From an uncultured Oscillospiraceae bacterium (GTDB lineage Bacteria; Bacillota; Clostridia; Oscillospirales; Ruminococcaceae): a stretch of 10,575 nucleotides of DNA. The notes below the pieces were generated by a model, which saw only the letters and a program-made list of their open reading frames with translations, did no database searches and was not told where the DNA came from. Made by a program: the position numbers and the translations under genes. Below, in pieces: positions 1-6,130 of the stretch (positions within the stretch are counted from its first letter, which is position 1; each line of letters begins with the position of its first letter). Location of the stretch: assembly GCA_902490585.1 (NCBI GenBank), contig CABUEI010000063.1, forward strand, positions 1 to 10,575, given 5' to 3'.

Positions 1-1798
1 CTGTAGTGTTATCGGATGTTTTCAGTAACTGAGTCCACTTACCGCCCTTGTATATTTCAAGTTCGTAACCACTCGCATCAGAGTTCTTATCCCATGCAAT
101 ATTGACAGTATTTGTAGTTGCCGATACCTTTCTTACGTTGCCGACTGTGCTTAAAACAAGCTTTGATATAACAGTATCCTTGTAACTTGTACCGCATACG
201 GAGCATTTATGTAAAGTATAACCATCGGATGTATATGTGGGTGATATTACTGAAGTAACATACTTATGTGCTGTTTTTTCTATTTCAGCACTGTCTTCAT
301 GATTGCACTTCGAACATACTCTGTGCTTCAGACCGGTAGACGTGCAAGTAGCTTCCTTATCAATTATCCACTCACCGTATGTATGTTCCGTACATTCAAC
401 GTCATCAGAAACCGCATAGGCTTTGATCAACAGATTATTTTTTGCACTGTAAGTGCAGTCGATCCATGTATAATCTGGATTATATGTATAGTAGCTTTCT
501 CCTTCGTTGGCTTTGAGACTGTATGAAAGTCCGTTCATTGAATAGCCGTACTCAACATAAATTCTTGCAGAACCGTTGCTGTTAGTGATTTTTGCAACGA
601 TTGCAAAAGTATCACCCTTCTTGACCTTAACGGGAGCATCAAACTGTAATGTGTAATATCCTTCGTATCTGACACTTTCCATAGTTGCCACAGCAGATTT
701 TGTTCCTGATGTGGGTCTTGTCTTATCCTTTAAATCAGTATAGACGCTGAGTTCGATGTCTGTTCCTGCAGCGGTATATACTGCGGCTCCGGTAATGGCC
801 GAATCATCCTGTGCGGTAAATACATTAGCACCGTACATATCATTCTGTGAATAACCGAAAGTGCCTGCATTGTTTCCACCATCGTAGCTGTAACGGGTAT
901 CGTAATAATCATCAGCGCCCTCTACAGTGAAATCGTATGCTACGCCAATATTGCTGATTGTCTTATCATAATAAGAAAGCCAAAAGTAACCGTGATCCCT
1001 GGAATCACCCCAACTGTTCTTAATAAGCCATGCGCCGTTACCTTCGGGAGTGCTCTTAAATGACGAAGCCGGAATGTCATCATCCCATCCTACGACCGTA
1101 ACTGCGTGATTAGTTGAGCTGGCGGTAGGGTTATAATAGTAATATCCGCCGTCATCATCTATTTTTACATCAGAATAGTTTTCACAGTAGCTTAACGAAG
1201 CCGCACCGTAATCCATTATAAGCTGTTTAAGGTCGTCGTTTTCACTGCTCTTGTTAATGTTTGCCGTAAACAATCCTGTGATTTTTGCAACCGAAGAATT
1301 TTTAAGTTCATAATATTCGGATTCGATAAAAGTCTTGCTTGCTATGCTCGGCGTGCCATATAAACTGTACGCATATTCGTCGCTCTCGTTATAAGGACCG
1401 AAACCGTTCATAAGACCTAGACCCGTAACCCAGACATTTCCGCCTTTTGAAAGATAGTATGTATCATCCTGAACATAGGTAGCGGTATCACCCGATGAAT
1501 TTATCTGACCGTAAAGTGATGGGTGGCTTATCATATAAGCAAGTAGATTTTCGGAAAGATCAAGCGTGGAAGCTGTATATTTGTCCGGAAACTCTTTTAT
1601 AAGTGATGCCTCGCTTATTGCAGTTGACGAAAACGCCCAACAAGTGCCCCAGTTACCTTGATTTTTAACCGGAGTTATATATCCGTAATCGTTAGCATCA
1701 TACTTTGCCGGTGCGGCATATACGGACAGTGACAACACACTCGCAGTCATCGCAAGCGCTGTACCAAACGCAGTGAAACGCATAAGTTTTTTATTCAT
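1..1798 (-). CDS. Secreted papain-like (C1) cysteine protease with lectin-like, Cys-repeat and Fn3-like regions; 3' end outside window
   Basis: The reading frame is open from ATG at 1798 to the window edge (599 codons, no stop), with an AGGAGGA ribosome site at 1802-1808. Residues 1-28 are a signal peptide (MNKK, hydrophobic core, cleavage near VYA-A), so the product is exported. The papain triad is visible: oxyanion-hole Q47 and nucleophile C53 in QGNWGTCWAF, H231 in NHAVTVVGW, and N261 in IKNSWG. Mature protein starts only about 25 residues before C53, so there is no classical inhibitory propeptide. Residues about 285-462 resemble the lectin-like domain usual behind such bacterial C1 peptidases. 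Residues about 468-545 carry an HTYGEW segment followed by CSKC (495-498) and CSVC (532-535), a surface-protein repeat type. From about 552 an Fn3-like strand pattern begins (TVNIAWDKNSDASGYELEIY). The role is probably extracellular peptide or glycoprotein degradation. Substrate and cell-wall attachment cannot be judged without the C-terminus. Confidence 0.9.
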   Translation of the reverse strand, partial: MNKKLMRFTAFGTALAMTASVLSLSVYAAPAKYDANDYGYITPVKNQGNWGTCWAFSSTAISEASLIKEFPDKYTASTLDLSENLLAYMISHPSLYGQINSSGDTATYVQDDTYYLSKGGNVWVTGLGLMNGFGPYNESDEYAYSLYGTPSIASKTFIESEYYELKNSSVAKITGLFTANINKSSENDDLKQLIMDYGAASLSYCENYSDVKIDDDGGYYYYNPTASSTNHAVTVVGWDDDIPASSFKSTPEGNGAWLIKNSWGDSRDHGYFWLSYYDKTISNIGVAYDFTVEGADDYYDTRYSYDGGNNAGTFGYSQNDMYGANVFTAQDDSAITGAAVYTAAGTDIELSVYTDLKDKTRPTSGTKSAVATMESVRYEGYYTLQFDAPVKVKKGDTFAIVAKITNSNGSARIYVEYGYSMNGLSYSLKANEGESYYTYNPDYTWIDCTYSAKNNLLIKAYAVSDDVECTEHTYGEWIIDKEATCTSTGLKHRVCSKCNHEDSAEIEKTAHKYVTSVISPTYTSDGYTLHKCSVCGTSYKDTVISKLVLSTVGNVRKVSATTNTVNIAWDKNSDASGYELEIYKGGKWTQLLKTSDNTT

Positions 1799-1840
1799 AA
1801 TTCCTCCTGAATTCCATGTTTCCTTGTTACCCTTAAATTT

Positions 1841-1863
1841 GGCAAAACGTTATAATTTTTGCC
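1841..1863 (-). repeat. Inverted repeat in the protease 5' leader
   Basis: GGCAAAA (1841-1847) and TTTTGCC (1857-1863) are perfect 7-bp arms around a 9-base loop, just downstream of the predicted protease start site at about 1870. It could be an operator bound by a repressor or an mRNA hairpin. It is not a terminator because no T-run follows it. Confidence 0.5.
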
Positions 1864-1876
1864 ATTTTACCTTTTA

Positions 1877-1905
1877 ATTATACCATCCGGCAACGTGACA
1901 GTCAA
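1877..1905 (-). promoter_or_regulatory. Sigma-A type promoter of the protease gene
   Basis: Read on the minus strand: -35 TTGACT (1900-1905), 17-bp spacer, -10 TATAAT (1877-1882). Transcription would start near 1870, giving a leader of about 72 nt. Only one base departs from the two consensus hexamers. Confidence 0.75.
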
Positions 1906-1978
1906 TTGATAAAACGATGAATTTTATACGACTTTTTTGCACAGATTAGATAAAATTTCAGTTTATGTCAAAAAGGGC

Positions 1979-2007
1979 TTGTATAATTTAGCTAAATGTG
2001 ATACAAT
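1979..2007 (+). promoter_or_regulatory. Extended -10 promoter of hpf
   Basis: -35 TTGTAT (1979-1984), 17-bp spacer and -10 TACAAT (2002-2007), preceded by the extended motif TGa (1999-2001). The start site would be near 2014. The leader of about 95 nt contains small hairpins: TTTGCAA/TTGCAAA (2042-2048 and 2059-2065) and GGCG/CGCC near 2077-2089. Dependence on a stationary-phase sigma factor, common for hpf genes, cannot be judged here. Confidence 0.6.
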
Positions 2008-2108
2008 TAACTCAAGTCAAAAGGAAATAAATCCTAAGACCTTTGCAAACGGCAACGGTTGCAAATAAAGTTCAAGGCGTTTATCGCCCCGAAAGGAATG
2101 ACAGTTAT

Positions 2109-2633
2109 ATGACAGTAAACATTACAGCGAAGAAGATTCAGGTTACACAGGCGTTTTCGGATTACGCAACAAAGAAGATTGAGGCTAAGCTCGATCGTTT
2201 CTTCTCAGGTGACGCAGACTGCAAGGTAACACTTTCCGAGCAGAAAAATATGATAACTTGCGAAGTTACAGTCCGCACAGCAGGACTTATCTTCCGTTCA
2301 GAGCAGAAAGCCGCTGACAAGAACGATGCTTTCGATGCCTGCATAGATCGTATTATAAGACAGATCCGCAAGAATAAGACAAGAGTCGAAAAGCAGATGC
2401 ACAGCTCATTCAAGGGCGGATTTGACGATGTAGTTGAAGAACAGGCTGATTTTGAAGTTGTTAAACATAAAAAGTTCAATCTCCGTCCTATGTCTGAAGA
2501 AGAGGCAATTCTGCAAATGAATATGCTTGAGCACACATTCTTCATGTTCAAGAATGCACAGACAGGCGAGATAAACGTAGTATACAAACGTGACGACGGT
2601 AATTATGCGGTTCTTGAACCGTCAGAAATTTAA
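2109..2633 (+). CDS. hpf: Ribosome hibernation-promoting factor, long form (HPF/RaiA)
   Basis: A 174-residue protein, the expected size of the long HPF found in Firmicutes. It binds the decoding centre of the 30S subunit and, through its C-terminal domain, pairs ribosomes into inactive 100S dimers in starved or stationary cells. Residues 1 to about 98 match the S30AE/YfiA fold (MTVNITAKKIQVTQAFSDYATKK at the start, then the basic helix around DRIIRQIRKNKTR). A charged linker follows, then the dimerisation domain at about 118-174 (KKFNLRPMSEEEAILQMNMLEHTFFMFKNAQTGEINVVYKR). The ATG at 2109 is chosen because the family begins MxxxITxKxxxVT and an AAAGGAA site lies at 2092-2098. A TTG 22 codons upstream stays in frame but has no family homology and sits in a hairpin. 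The gene is monocistronic, bounded by its own promoter and a terminator. Confidence 0.95.
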   Translation: MTVNITAKKIQVTQAFSDYATKKIEAKLDRFFSGDADCKVTLSEQKNMITCEVTVRTAGLIFRSEQKAADKNDAFDACIDRIIRQIRKNKTRVEKQMHSSFKGGFDDVVEEQADFEVVKHKKFNLRPMSEEEAILQMNMLEHTFFMFKNAQTGEINVVYKRDDGNYAVLEPSEI

Positions 2634-2670
2634 TCATCGGATCAGTTCGTTGACGTAAATAAATAAACAA

Positions 2671-2706
2671 TACTGCCGTGCAGCGAAAACTGTGCGGCAG
2701 TACTTT
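2671..2706 (+). terminator. Rho-independent terminator after hpf
   Basis: TACTGCCG (2671-2678) pairs with CGGCAGTA (2695-2702). The stem continues inward through two G-U pairs and CAG/CTG to a CGAAAA loop, 13 pairs in total, followed by CTTTTG. The T-run is short, so some readthrough into the next gene is possible. Confidence 0.75.
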
Positions 2707-2727
2707 TGTAAAGATATAAGGAGTATT

Positions 2728-3714
2728 ATGAAGAAGATTAACTGGGGAATTATCGCCACCGGTAAGATTGCGGAAAAGCTTGCAGAAGCTATAAATTACA
2801 GTGAAAATTCAGTGCTTTATGCGGTGGCATCAAGAAGTAATGATAAAGCAAGAGCATTTGCAGAAAAATTCGGTGCCGGAAAATATTACGGCAGTTATGA
2901 ACTGCTTGCCAATGACCCGGATGTTGATGTTATCTATATAGCAACACCTATGGCACAACATTACGAAAATGCAAAGATGTGCATTGAAAAAGGAAAGAAT
3001 GTGCTGTGCGAAAAGACAATAACCCTTAACTGCAAACAACTCGATGAACTGATTTCACTTGCAAAAAAGCATAACGTTTTCTTTATGGAAGCAATGTGGA
3101 TGAAGTTTATACCTGCGTTCAGAAAGGCTAAGGAATGGGTTGGTACAGGAAAAATCGGTGATATAAAGCTTGTCCGTGCCGATTTATCGTCATTCTGCCG
3201 GTATAACCCCGATGATCGCCTTTATGCAAATTCTCTCGGCGGCGGTTCATTGCTTGACCTAGGCGTTTATCCGCTGACTTTTGCCTGCGACTTTCTCGGA
3301 TATAAACCAAATGAGATTGTCACAAGCGCATATATCGGCAGAAGTAATGTTGACTATGACGCCTCACTACTACTGAGATACGACAACGGCAGTTTTGCCG
3401 ACTCACAGATCGGCTTTGACTATATGAAAGAAAATTCAGCTTGTATTATAGGAGACAAAGGGAGAATTACTTTCGGAAACTGGTTCTTCTGCACGACCGA
3501 CATAAAGTTGTATGATGAACTGGGAAACCTTGTCGAAGCCCCGACAATAATTCATAACTGCAACGGTTATGAATATGAGGTACAGGAAGTTGAGCAGTGT
3601 CTTGAAAAAGTCAGAAAACAAAGTGAGATAAACCCACTTTGGCATACAAGAGCGGTTCTTGAAATAATGGACAAATGCCGTGAGCAGTGGAATTTAAAGT
3701 TTGACGGTGAATAA
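2728..3714 (+). CDS. Gfo/Idh/MocA family NAD(P)-dependent oxidoreductase
   Basis: A 328-residue protein with an N-terminal Rossmann fold: the dinucleotide motif GIIATGKIA (7-15) follows a beta strand, and IATPMAQHYENA (71-82) is the conserved second motif. The family's EKP motif appears as C-EKT (94-97), keeping the catalytic Lys96 but replacing Pro by Thr. The C-terminal alpha/beta domain contains GGGSLLDLGVYPL (171-183), as in the dimeric dihydrodiol dehydrogenase/glucose-fructose oxidoreductase branch. The family oxidises or reduces sugars, inositols and related alcohols; the substrate is not predictable here. ATG 2728 has AAGGAG at 2718-2723, 4 bases away, which is tight. An in-frame start at 2692 would put 12 extra residues inside the preceding terminator, so it was rejected. 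No separate promoter is evident, so it may rely on readthrough or on an unrecognised promoter. Confidence 0.9.
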   Translation: MKKINWGIIATGKIAEKLAEAINYSENSVLYAVASRSNDKARAFAEKFGAGKYYGSYELLANDPDVDVIYIATPMAQHYENAKMCIEKGKNVLCEKTITLNCKQLDELISLAKKHNVFFMEAMWMKFIPAFRKAKEWVGTGKIGDIKLVRADLSSFCRYNPDDRLYANSLGGGSLLDLGVYPLTFACDFLGYKPNEIVTSAYIGRSNVDYDASLLLRYDNGSFADSQIGFDYMKENSACIIGDKGRITFGNWFFCTTDIKLYDELGNLVEAPTIIHNCNGYEYEVQEVEQCLEKVRKQSEINPLWHTRAVLEIMDKCREQWNLKFDGE

Positions 3715-3721
3715 AGAATGA

Positions 3722-3745
3722 CCCCTTGCATTTATTTGCAAGGGG
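3722..3745. terminator. Hairpin terminator shared by convergent genes
   Basis: CCCCTTGCA (3722-3730) and TGCAAGGGG (3737-3745) form a perfect 9-bp stem with a 6-base loop in the 38-bp gap between the oxidoreductase (+) and the sirtuin (-). CTTTCTGT follows on the plus strand and a T-rich stretch follows on the minus strand, so it probably works in both directions. Confidence 0.75.
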
Positions 3746-3752
3746 CTTTCTG

Positions 3753-4466
3753 TCAGTTTATCTTTATTTTATCCAGCACTTCTCCGACTTTATCGTGTAT
3801 TGCAAGGTCAGCCTTATTATCGTAAGGAGTTGACGACATATTTATAAGTACCAGATTGTTGCCGTTGAAATAACGTATAAAGCTTGCCGCAGGATATACG
3901 GTAAGCGATGTTCCACCGATAATCAGCGTATCACAATGTTCTATAGCAGACAGTGCGCCTGTGACCGTCCTGTCATCAAGATTTTCGCCGTACAGAACAA
4001 CATCCGGCTTTATTATTCCTCCACACTCGCAATGAGGTACGCCTTGACTGTGAAGTATATCCTCTGCCGTATAGCTTTTACCGCATTTCAGGCAATAGTT
4101 TCTGTGAACGCTTCCGTGAAGCTCGTATACTGTTTTACTTCCTGCCGCAGTATGCAGTCCGTCTATGTTCTGAGTTACCACCGCAGTGAGTTTTCCTGCC
4201 TGTTCAAGTTCAGCCAGCTTTAAATGTGCCTTGTTTGGCTTTGCGTCAAGGCAGAGCATTTTTTCACGGTAGAACTGAAAAAACTTCTCTGTATGCGAAA
4301 AGAAGTATTCATGGCTTAAAAGCTCTTCGGGCGGCACGTCATATTTCTGATTATAAAGTCCGTCAGGCGAACGGAAGTCGGGTATTCCGCTTTCCGTCGA
4401 TACACCCGCTCCGCCGAAAAATACAACGGACTTACTTTCATCGACAATCTGCTGTAAAGTTTTCAT
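3753..4466 (-). CDS. SIR2-family NAD-dependent protein deacylase (sirtuin)
   Basis: A 237-residue bacterial sirtuin that removes acyl groups from protein lysines using NAD, releasing nicotinamide and O-acetyl-ADP-ribose. All hallmark motifs are present: GGAGVSTESGIPDFRSPDGLY (18-38) for NAD binding, TQNIDGLH (98-105), the catalytic His117 in YELHGS, four zinc ligands C125, C128, C146 and C148, and GGTSLTVYPA (184-193). ATG 4466 is preceded by AAGAGG about 9 bases upstream. It starts 12 bases after the HD-GYP gene stops, so the two are almost surely co-transcribed. Targets are unknown; acetyl-CoA synthetase is a common bacterial target, but nothing in the window supports that here. Confidence 0.95.
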   Translation of the reverse strand: MKTLQQIVDESKSVVFFGGAGVSTESGIPDFRSPDGLYNQKYDVPPEELLSHEYFFSHTEKFFQFYREKMLCLDAKPNKAHLKLAELEQAGKLTAVVTQNIDGLHTAAGSKTVYELHGSVHRNYCLKCGKSYTAEDILHSQGVPHCECGGIIKPDVVLYGENLDDRTVTGALSAIEHCDTLIIGGTSLTVYPAASFIRYFNGNNLVLINMSSTPYDNKADLAIHDKVGEVLDKIKIN

Positions 4467-4478
4467 AAAAAAGACCTC

Positions 4479-5177
4479 TTATATATCCTCGCCGCTACAG
4501 TGACAGAAATGGCACTCTCCGCCGAGGTTACTGTGACCGTATATCTCTTTTATTATACTCCAGTTGTCAAGTATCTTTCTAGCAACATCCGGGTCATACA
4601 TAAGCCCGATATTCTTTTCGATTTCCTCACGCACTGTATCAAGTGGTAATGCGTTTCTATAGGCTCTTGCCGATGCCATTGCGTCTATTGAATCACACAC
4701 TGCTATTATCCTTGAACCGAGCGGTATTTCCTCTTCTTTTGCTCCGAAAGGATATCCCCTACCGTCATATCTTTCATGGTGATGAAGTATTATCGCCGAT
4801 ATTCTCGAAAAACTAGGCGACTTTGCCAGTATATCCGCACCTATCTGCGAATGTTGCTTCATAAGTGCCCATTCATCATCATTAAGTCTGCCGGGTTTGA
4901 GCAAAACAGAATCCGGTATACCTATCTTACCGATGTCATGCAGATGCGCCGCTATATGTATCTCCTGTATTTCATCATCGGACAGCTCCATCATTTCGGC
5001 AAGAAGTGTTGCTGTGTCACTGACTCTTCTTGAGTGATCTCCCGTATACGGATCCCTGGCGTCAAGCGCCGAGGATATACACTCGACAAATTCATGATAC
5101 AGCTTATTGTTGGGGGTTATTATACTGTTGGTGTCAATAATATTTGATTGCTCCCGTTCCACGTTGAAATTCCCCAT
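4479..5177 (-). CDS. Stand-alone HD-GYP domain protein (putative c-di-GMP phosphodiesterase) with Cys-rich tail
   Basis: A 232-residue protein consisting almost only of an HD-GYP domain, the metal-dependent phosphodiesterase type that opens c-di-GMP to pGpG or GMP. Visible ligands: H48 in GDHSRRV, H80-D81 in HLHDIGKIGIP, H109 in KQHSQIG, the HHHERYDGRGYP block (132-143) with an intact GYP signature, and D162 in VCDSIDAM. There is no receiver, PAS or membrane segment; residues 1-25 are a short polar lead. The protein ends in ECHFCHCSGEDI, with C222, C225 and C227 arranged as CxxCxC, which is not part of the HD-GYP core. ATG 5177 has AAGGG only 2-3 bases upstream. A GTG at codon 6 (5162) with a GGGGA site is an alternative and would not alter the domain. 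It lies upstream of the sirtuin gene in one transcription unit. Confidence 0.9.
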   Translation of the reverse strand: MGNFNVEREQSNIIDTNSIITPNNKLYHEFVECISSALDARDPYTGDHSRRVSDTATLLAEMMELSDDEIQEIHIAAHLHDIGKIGIPDSVLLKPGRLNDDEWALMKQHSQIGADILAKSPSFSRISAIILHHHERYDGRGYPFGAKEEEIPLGSRIIAVCDSIDAMASARAYRNALPLDTVREEIEKNIGLMYDPDVARKILDNWSIIKEIYGHSNLGGECHFCHCSGEDI

Positions 5178-5184
5178 TTCCCTT

Positions 5185-5212
5185 TACATTACGACATAAA
5201 AGCTGTAATGTA
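5185..5212 (-). other. Hairpin abutting the ribosome site of the HD-GYP gene
   Basis: On the minus strand TACATTAC and GTAATGTA form a perfect 8-bp stem around a 12-base loop. The 3' arm ends next to the AAGGG ribosome site and a few bases before ATG 5177. It could tune translation. I found no convincing promoter in 5213-5282, so this leader may belong to a longer transcript from the metal-regulator gene. Confidence 0.4.
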
Positions 5213-5282
5213 TTCCATATCAGTTAGTTCAGAGTAACCATAGGATAAAAAATTATTCGGCAACAGTGTTGTCAACGATAAG

Positions 5283-5657
5283 TCAGTTATGCTTTTCTCT
5301 GATATGCTTTTTCAGTTTGTCGAAAGATTCGACGCTTATGTCATGCTCCAGCTTGCAGGCATCCTCAGCCGCAATTTTTTCGTCTACACCTATACCTATA
5401 AGCCAATCGGTAAGAACTCTGTGACGTTCGTATATACGCTGAGCTATCTCTTCTCCGGGTTCGGTGAGAGTTATATATCCGTCCCTGTCAACCTCTATAA
5501 AACCGCCGTTACGCAGTATGCTCATAGCTCTGCTTACACTGGGCTTTGAAAGTTCCATTTCGTGTACTATATCAATAGAACGCACATCCATTCCTCTGTC
5601 ACGCAGAATAAGGATAGTTTCGAGATAATTTTCTCCCGATTCATGAATATTGGGAAT
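5283..5657 (-). CDS. DtxR/MntR-family metal-dependent transcriptional regulator, apparent ATT start
   Basis: A 124-residue repressor of the short (MntR-like) type, without the C-terminal SH3/FeoA domain of long DtxR proteins. The winged helix covers about residues 4-66 (IHESGENYLETILIL, then SIDIVHEMELSKPSVSRAM as the recognition helix, and the wing GGFIEVDRDGYITLT). The dimerisation/metal region holds H79, C101, E104 and H105. By alignment from memory, the Cys corresponds to the metal-binding Cys of DtxR rather than the Glu of MntR, and N10 replaces the first Asp of MntR, suggesting iron or a mixed preference. Family homology continues upstream of the first ATG (5591), back to PNIHES. An in-frame TGA sits five codons upstream of ATT 5655-5657, and AAAAGGTGGTG (5663-5673) lies 5 bases before that ATT. 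ATT is therefore the likely initiator. The reading using ATG 5591 would delete the first DNA-binding helix. Confidence 0.85.
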   Translation of the reverse strand: MPNIHESGENYLETILILRDRGMDVRSIDIVHEMELSKPSVSRAMSILRNGGFIEVDRDGYITLTEPGEEIAQRIYERHRVLTDWLIGIGVDEKIAAEDACKLEHDISVESFDKLKKHIREKHN

Positions 5658-5713
5658 TGAAGCACCACCTTTTCAATTGGTTATTTTTGTCGGTTAGCCA
5701 CTGCTTATTCATT

Positions 5714-5742
5714 ATTATAACACGATTTTAATGTGCCGTCAA
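5714..5742 (-). promoter_or_regulatory. Promoter of the DtxR-like regulator, embedded in a palindromic element
   Basis: Minus strand: -35 TTGACG (5737-5742), 17-bp spacer, extended TGT and -10 TATAAT (5714-5719). The start site would be near 5707, giving a leader of about 50 nt. GGTTAGCC (5692-5699) lies just inside the transcript and resembles half of the GGTTAGGCTAACC core of DtxR-type operators, so autoregulation is possible but speculative. Confidence 0.75.
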
Positions 5743-5798
5743 GGCACATTGCGGCAAATGCCGCAAGTTTTGCCTATCGGGCAAAACAAAATCGTGTT
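5719..5798. repeat. Left palindromic module: closing stem plus three contiguous hairpins
   Basis: AACACGATTTT (5719-5729) pairs perfectly with AAAATCGTGTT (5788-5798). Inside, with no unpaired bases between them, are three hairpins: AATGTGCC/GGCACATT (5730-5737 and 5743-5750), GCGGC/GCCGC (5751-5755 and 5760-5764, flanked by TT/AA that can also pair) and GTTTTGCC/GGCAAAAC (5767-5774 and 5780-5787). The module contains the -35 region and one base of the -10 of the metal-regulator promoter. It shares TTATAACA, CCGTCAAG and GTTTTGCCTAT, in the same order, with the right module near 6064-6124. Confidence 0.8.
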
Positions 5799-5800
5799 TC

Positions 5801-6067
5801 AACGTTCTCAGCCATTGCGTAGCAAAGCCGCATATCATGCGGCGAAATCGTCTTTTGACGATTTCAGGCTGAGGTTGTTATTGCATAAGCAAAAACGTTC
5901 TCAGCCATTGCGTAGCAAAGCCGCATATCATGCGGCGAAATCGTCTTTTGACGATTTCAGGCTGAGGTTGTTATTGCATAAGCAAAAACGTTCTCAGCCA
6001 TTGCGTAGCAAAGCCGCATATCATGCGGCGAAATCGTCTTTTGACGATTTCAGGCTGAGGTTGTTAT
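5801..6067. repeat. Tandem array: three identical 81-bp structured cores, 93-bp period
   Basis: Cores lie at 5801-5881, 5894-5974 and 5987-6067, separated by two identical 12-bp linkers (TGCATAAGCAAA). By eye all three copies are identical. In core 1 the closing stem is CTCAGCC (5807-5813) with GGCTGAG (5867-5873). It encloses TTGC-gta-GCAA (5815-5825), GCCGCAT-atc-ATGCGGC (5827-5843) and GAAATCGTC-tttt-GACGATTTC (5844-5865), packed end to end as a four-way junction. The plus strand is open through the array only because 93 is divisible by three; the resulting peptide is repetitive, has no proper start context and is not credible as a gene. I do not recognise the family. It could be a dispersed intergenic element, a structured RNA, or DNA that forms cruciforms. 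Confidence 0.9.
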
Positions 6068-6091
6068 AACATTAAATAAAGTATCCGTCAA
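6063..6091 (-). promoter_or_regulatory. Candidate promoter reading into the tandem array
   Basis: Minus strand: -35 TTGACG (6086-6091), 17-bp spacer, extended TGT and -10 TATAAC (6063-6068). Its hexamers and spacing match the metal-regulator promoter at 5714-5742 almost exactly. Transcription would start near 6056, inside the closing stem of the rightmost repeat, and run through the array toward the regulator gene. No terminator with a T-run is visible between the array and that gene. Confidence 0.5.
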
Positions 6092-6124
6092 GCCACAGTG
6101 GCAGTACGCCACTGTTTTGCCTAT
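6064..6124. repeat. Right module, diverged copy of the left palindromic module
   Basis: TTATAACA (6064-6071), CCGTCAAG (6085-6092) and GTTTTGCCTAT (6114-6124) match the left module, the first two at exactly the same 21-bp offset. Between the last two is the perfect hairpin ACAGTGGC/GCCACTGT (6095-6102 and 6108-6115). Its arms differ from the GCGGC/GCCGC hairpin at the same place in the left module, so base pairing is kept while sequence changes. The left module's 11-bp closing stem is not preserved here. Confidence 0.65.
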
Positions 6125-6130
6125 ATACAC

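Noticed and set aside
266..912. Small open frames at 266-526 (+) and 730-912 (-)
   Set aside because: They overlap the continuous protease frame, which has signal peptide, triad and a strong ribosome site, and they have no features of their own.
2043..2108. Longer hpf starting at TTG 2043
   Set aside because: The extra 22 residues have no family match and lie in a hairpin-forming leader; ATG 2109 has a ribosome site and the family N-terminus.
2692..2727. Longer oxidoreductase starting at 2692
   Set aside because: The extension is encoded by the terminator stem after hpf, while AAGGAG precedes ATG 2728.
5236..5282. Terminator between the regulator and the HD-GYP gene
   Set aside because: Only a 4-bp CAAC/GTTG stem with a T-run about 10 bases further on is present; too weak to call, so readthrough remains possible.
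5801..5881. tRNA gene, because of the cloverleaf-like fold
   Set aside because: The hairpin loops are 3-4 bases, there is no anticodon stem-loop, no TTC-type loop and no acceptor end.
5801..6067. CRISPR array
   Set aside because: Repeats are 81 bp and the 12-bp spacers are identical, not unique; there are no cas genes.
5731..6069. Plus-strand open frame with a threefold repeated 31-residue peptide
   Set aside because: It is open only because the DNA repeat length (93) is a multiple of three. The DNA is explained by palindromes, the start has no ribosome site, and it overlaps promoters on the other strand.
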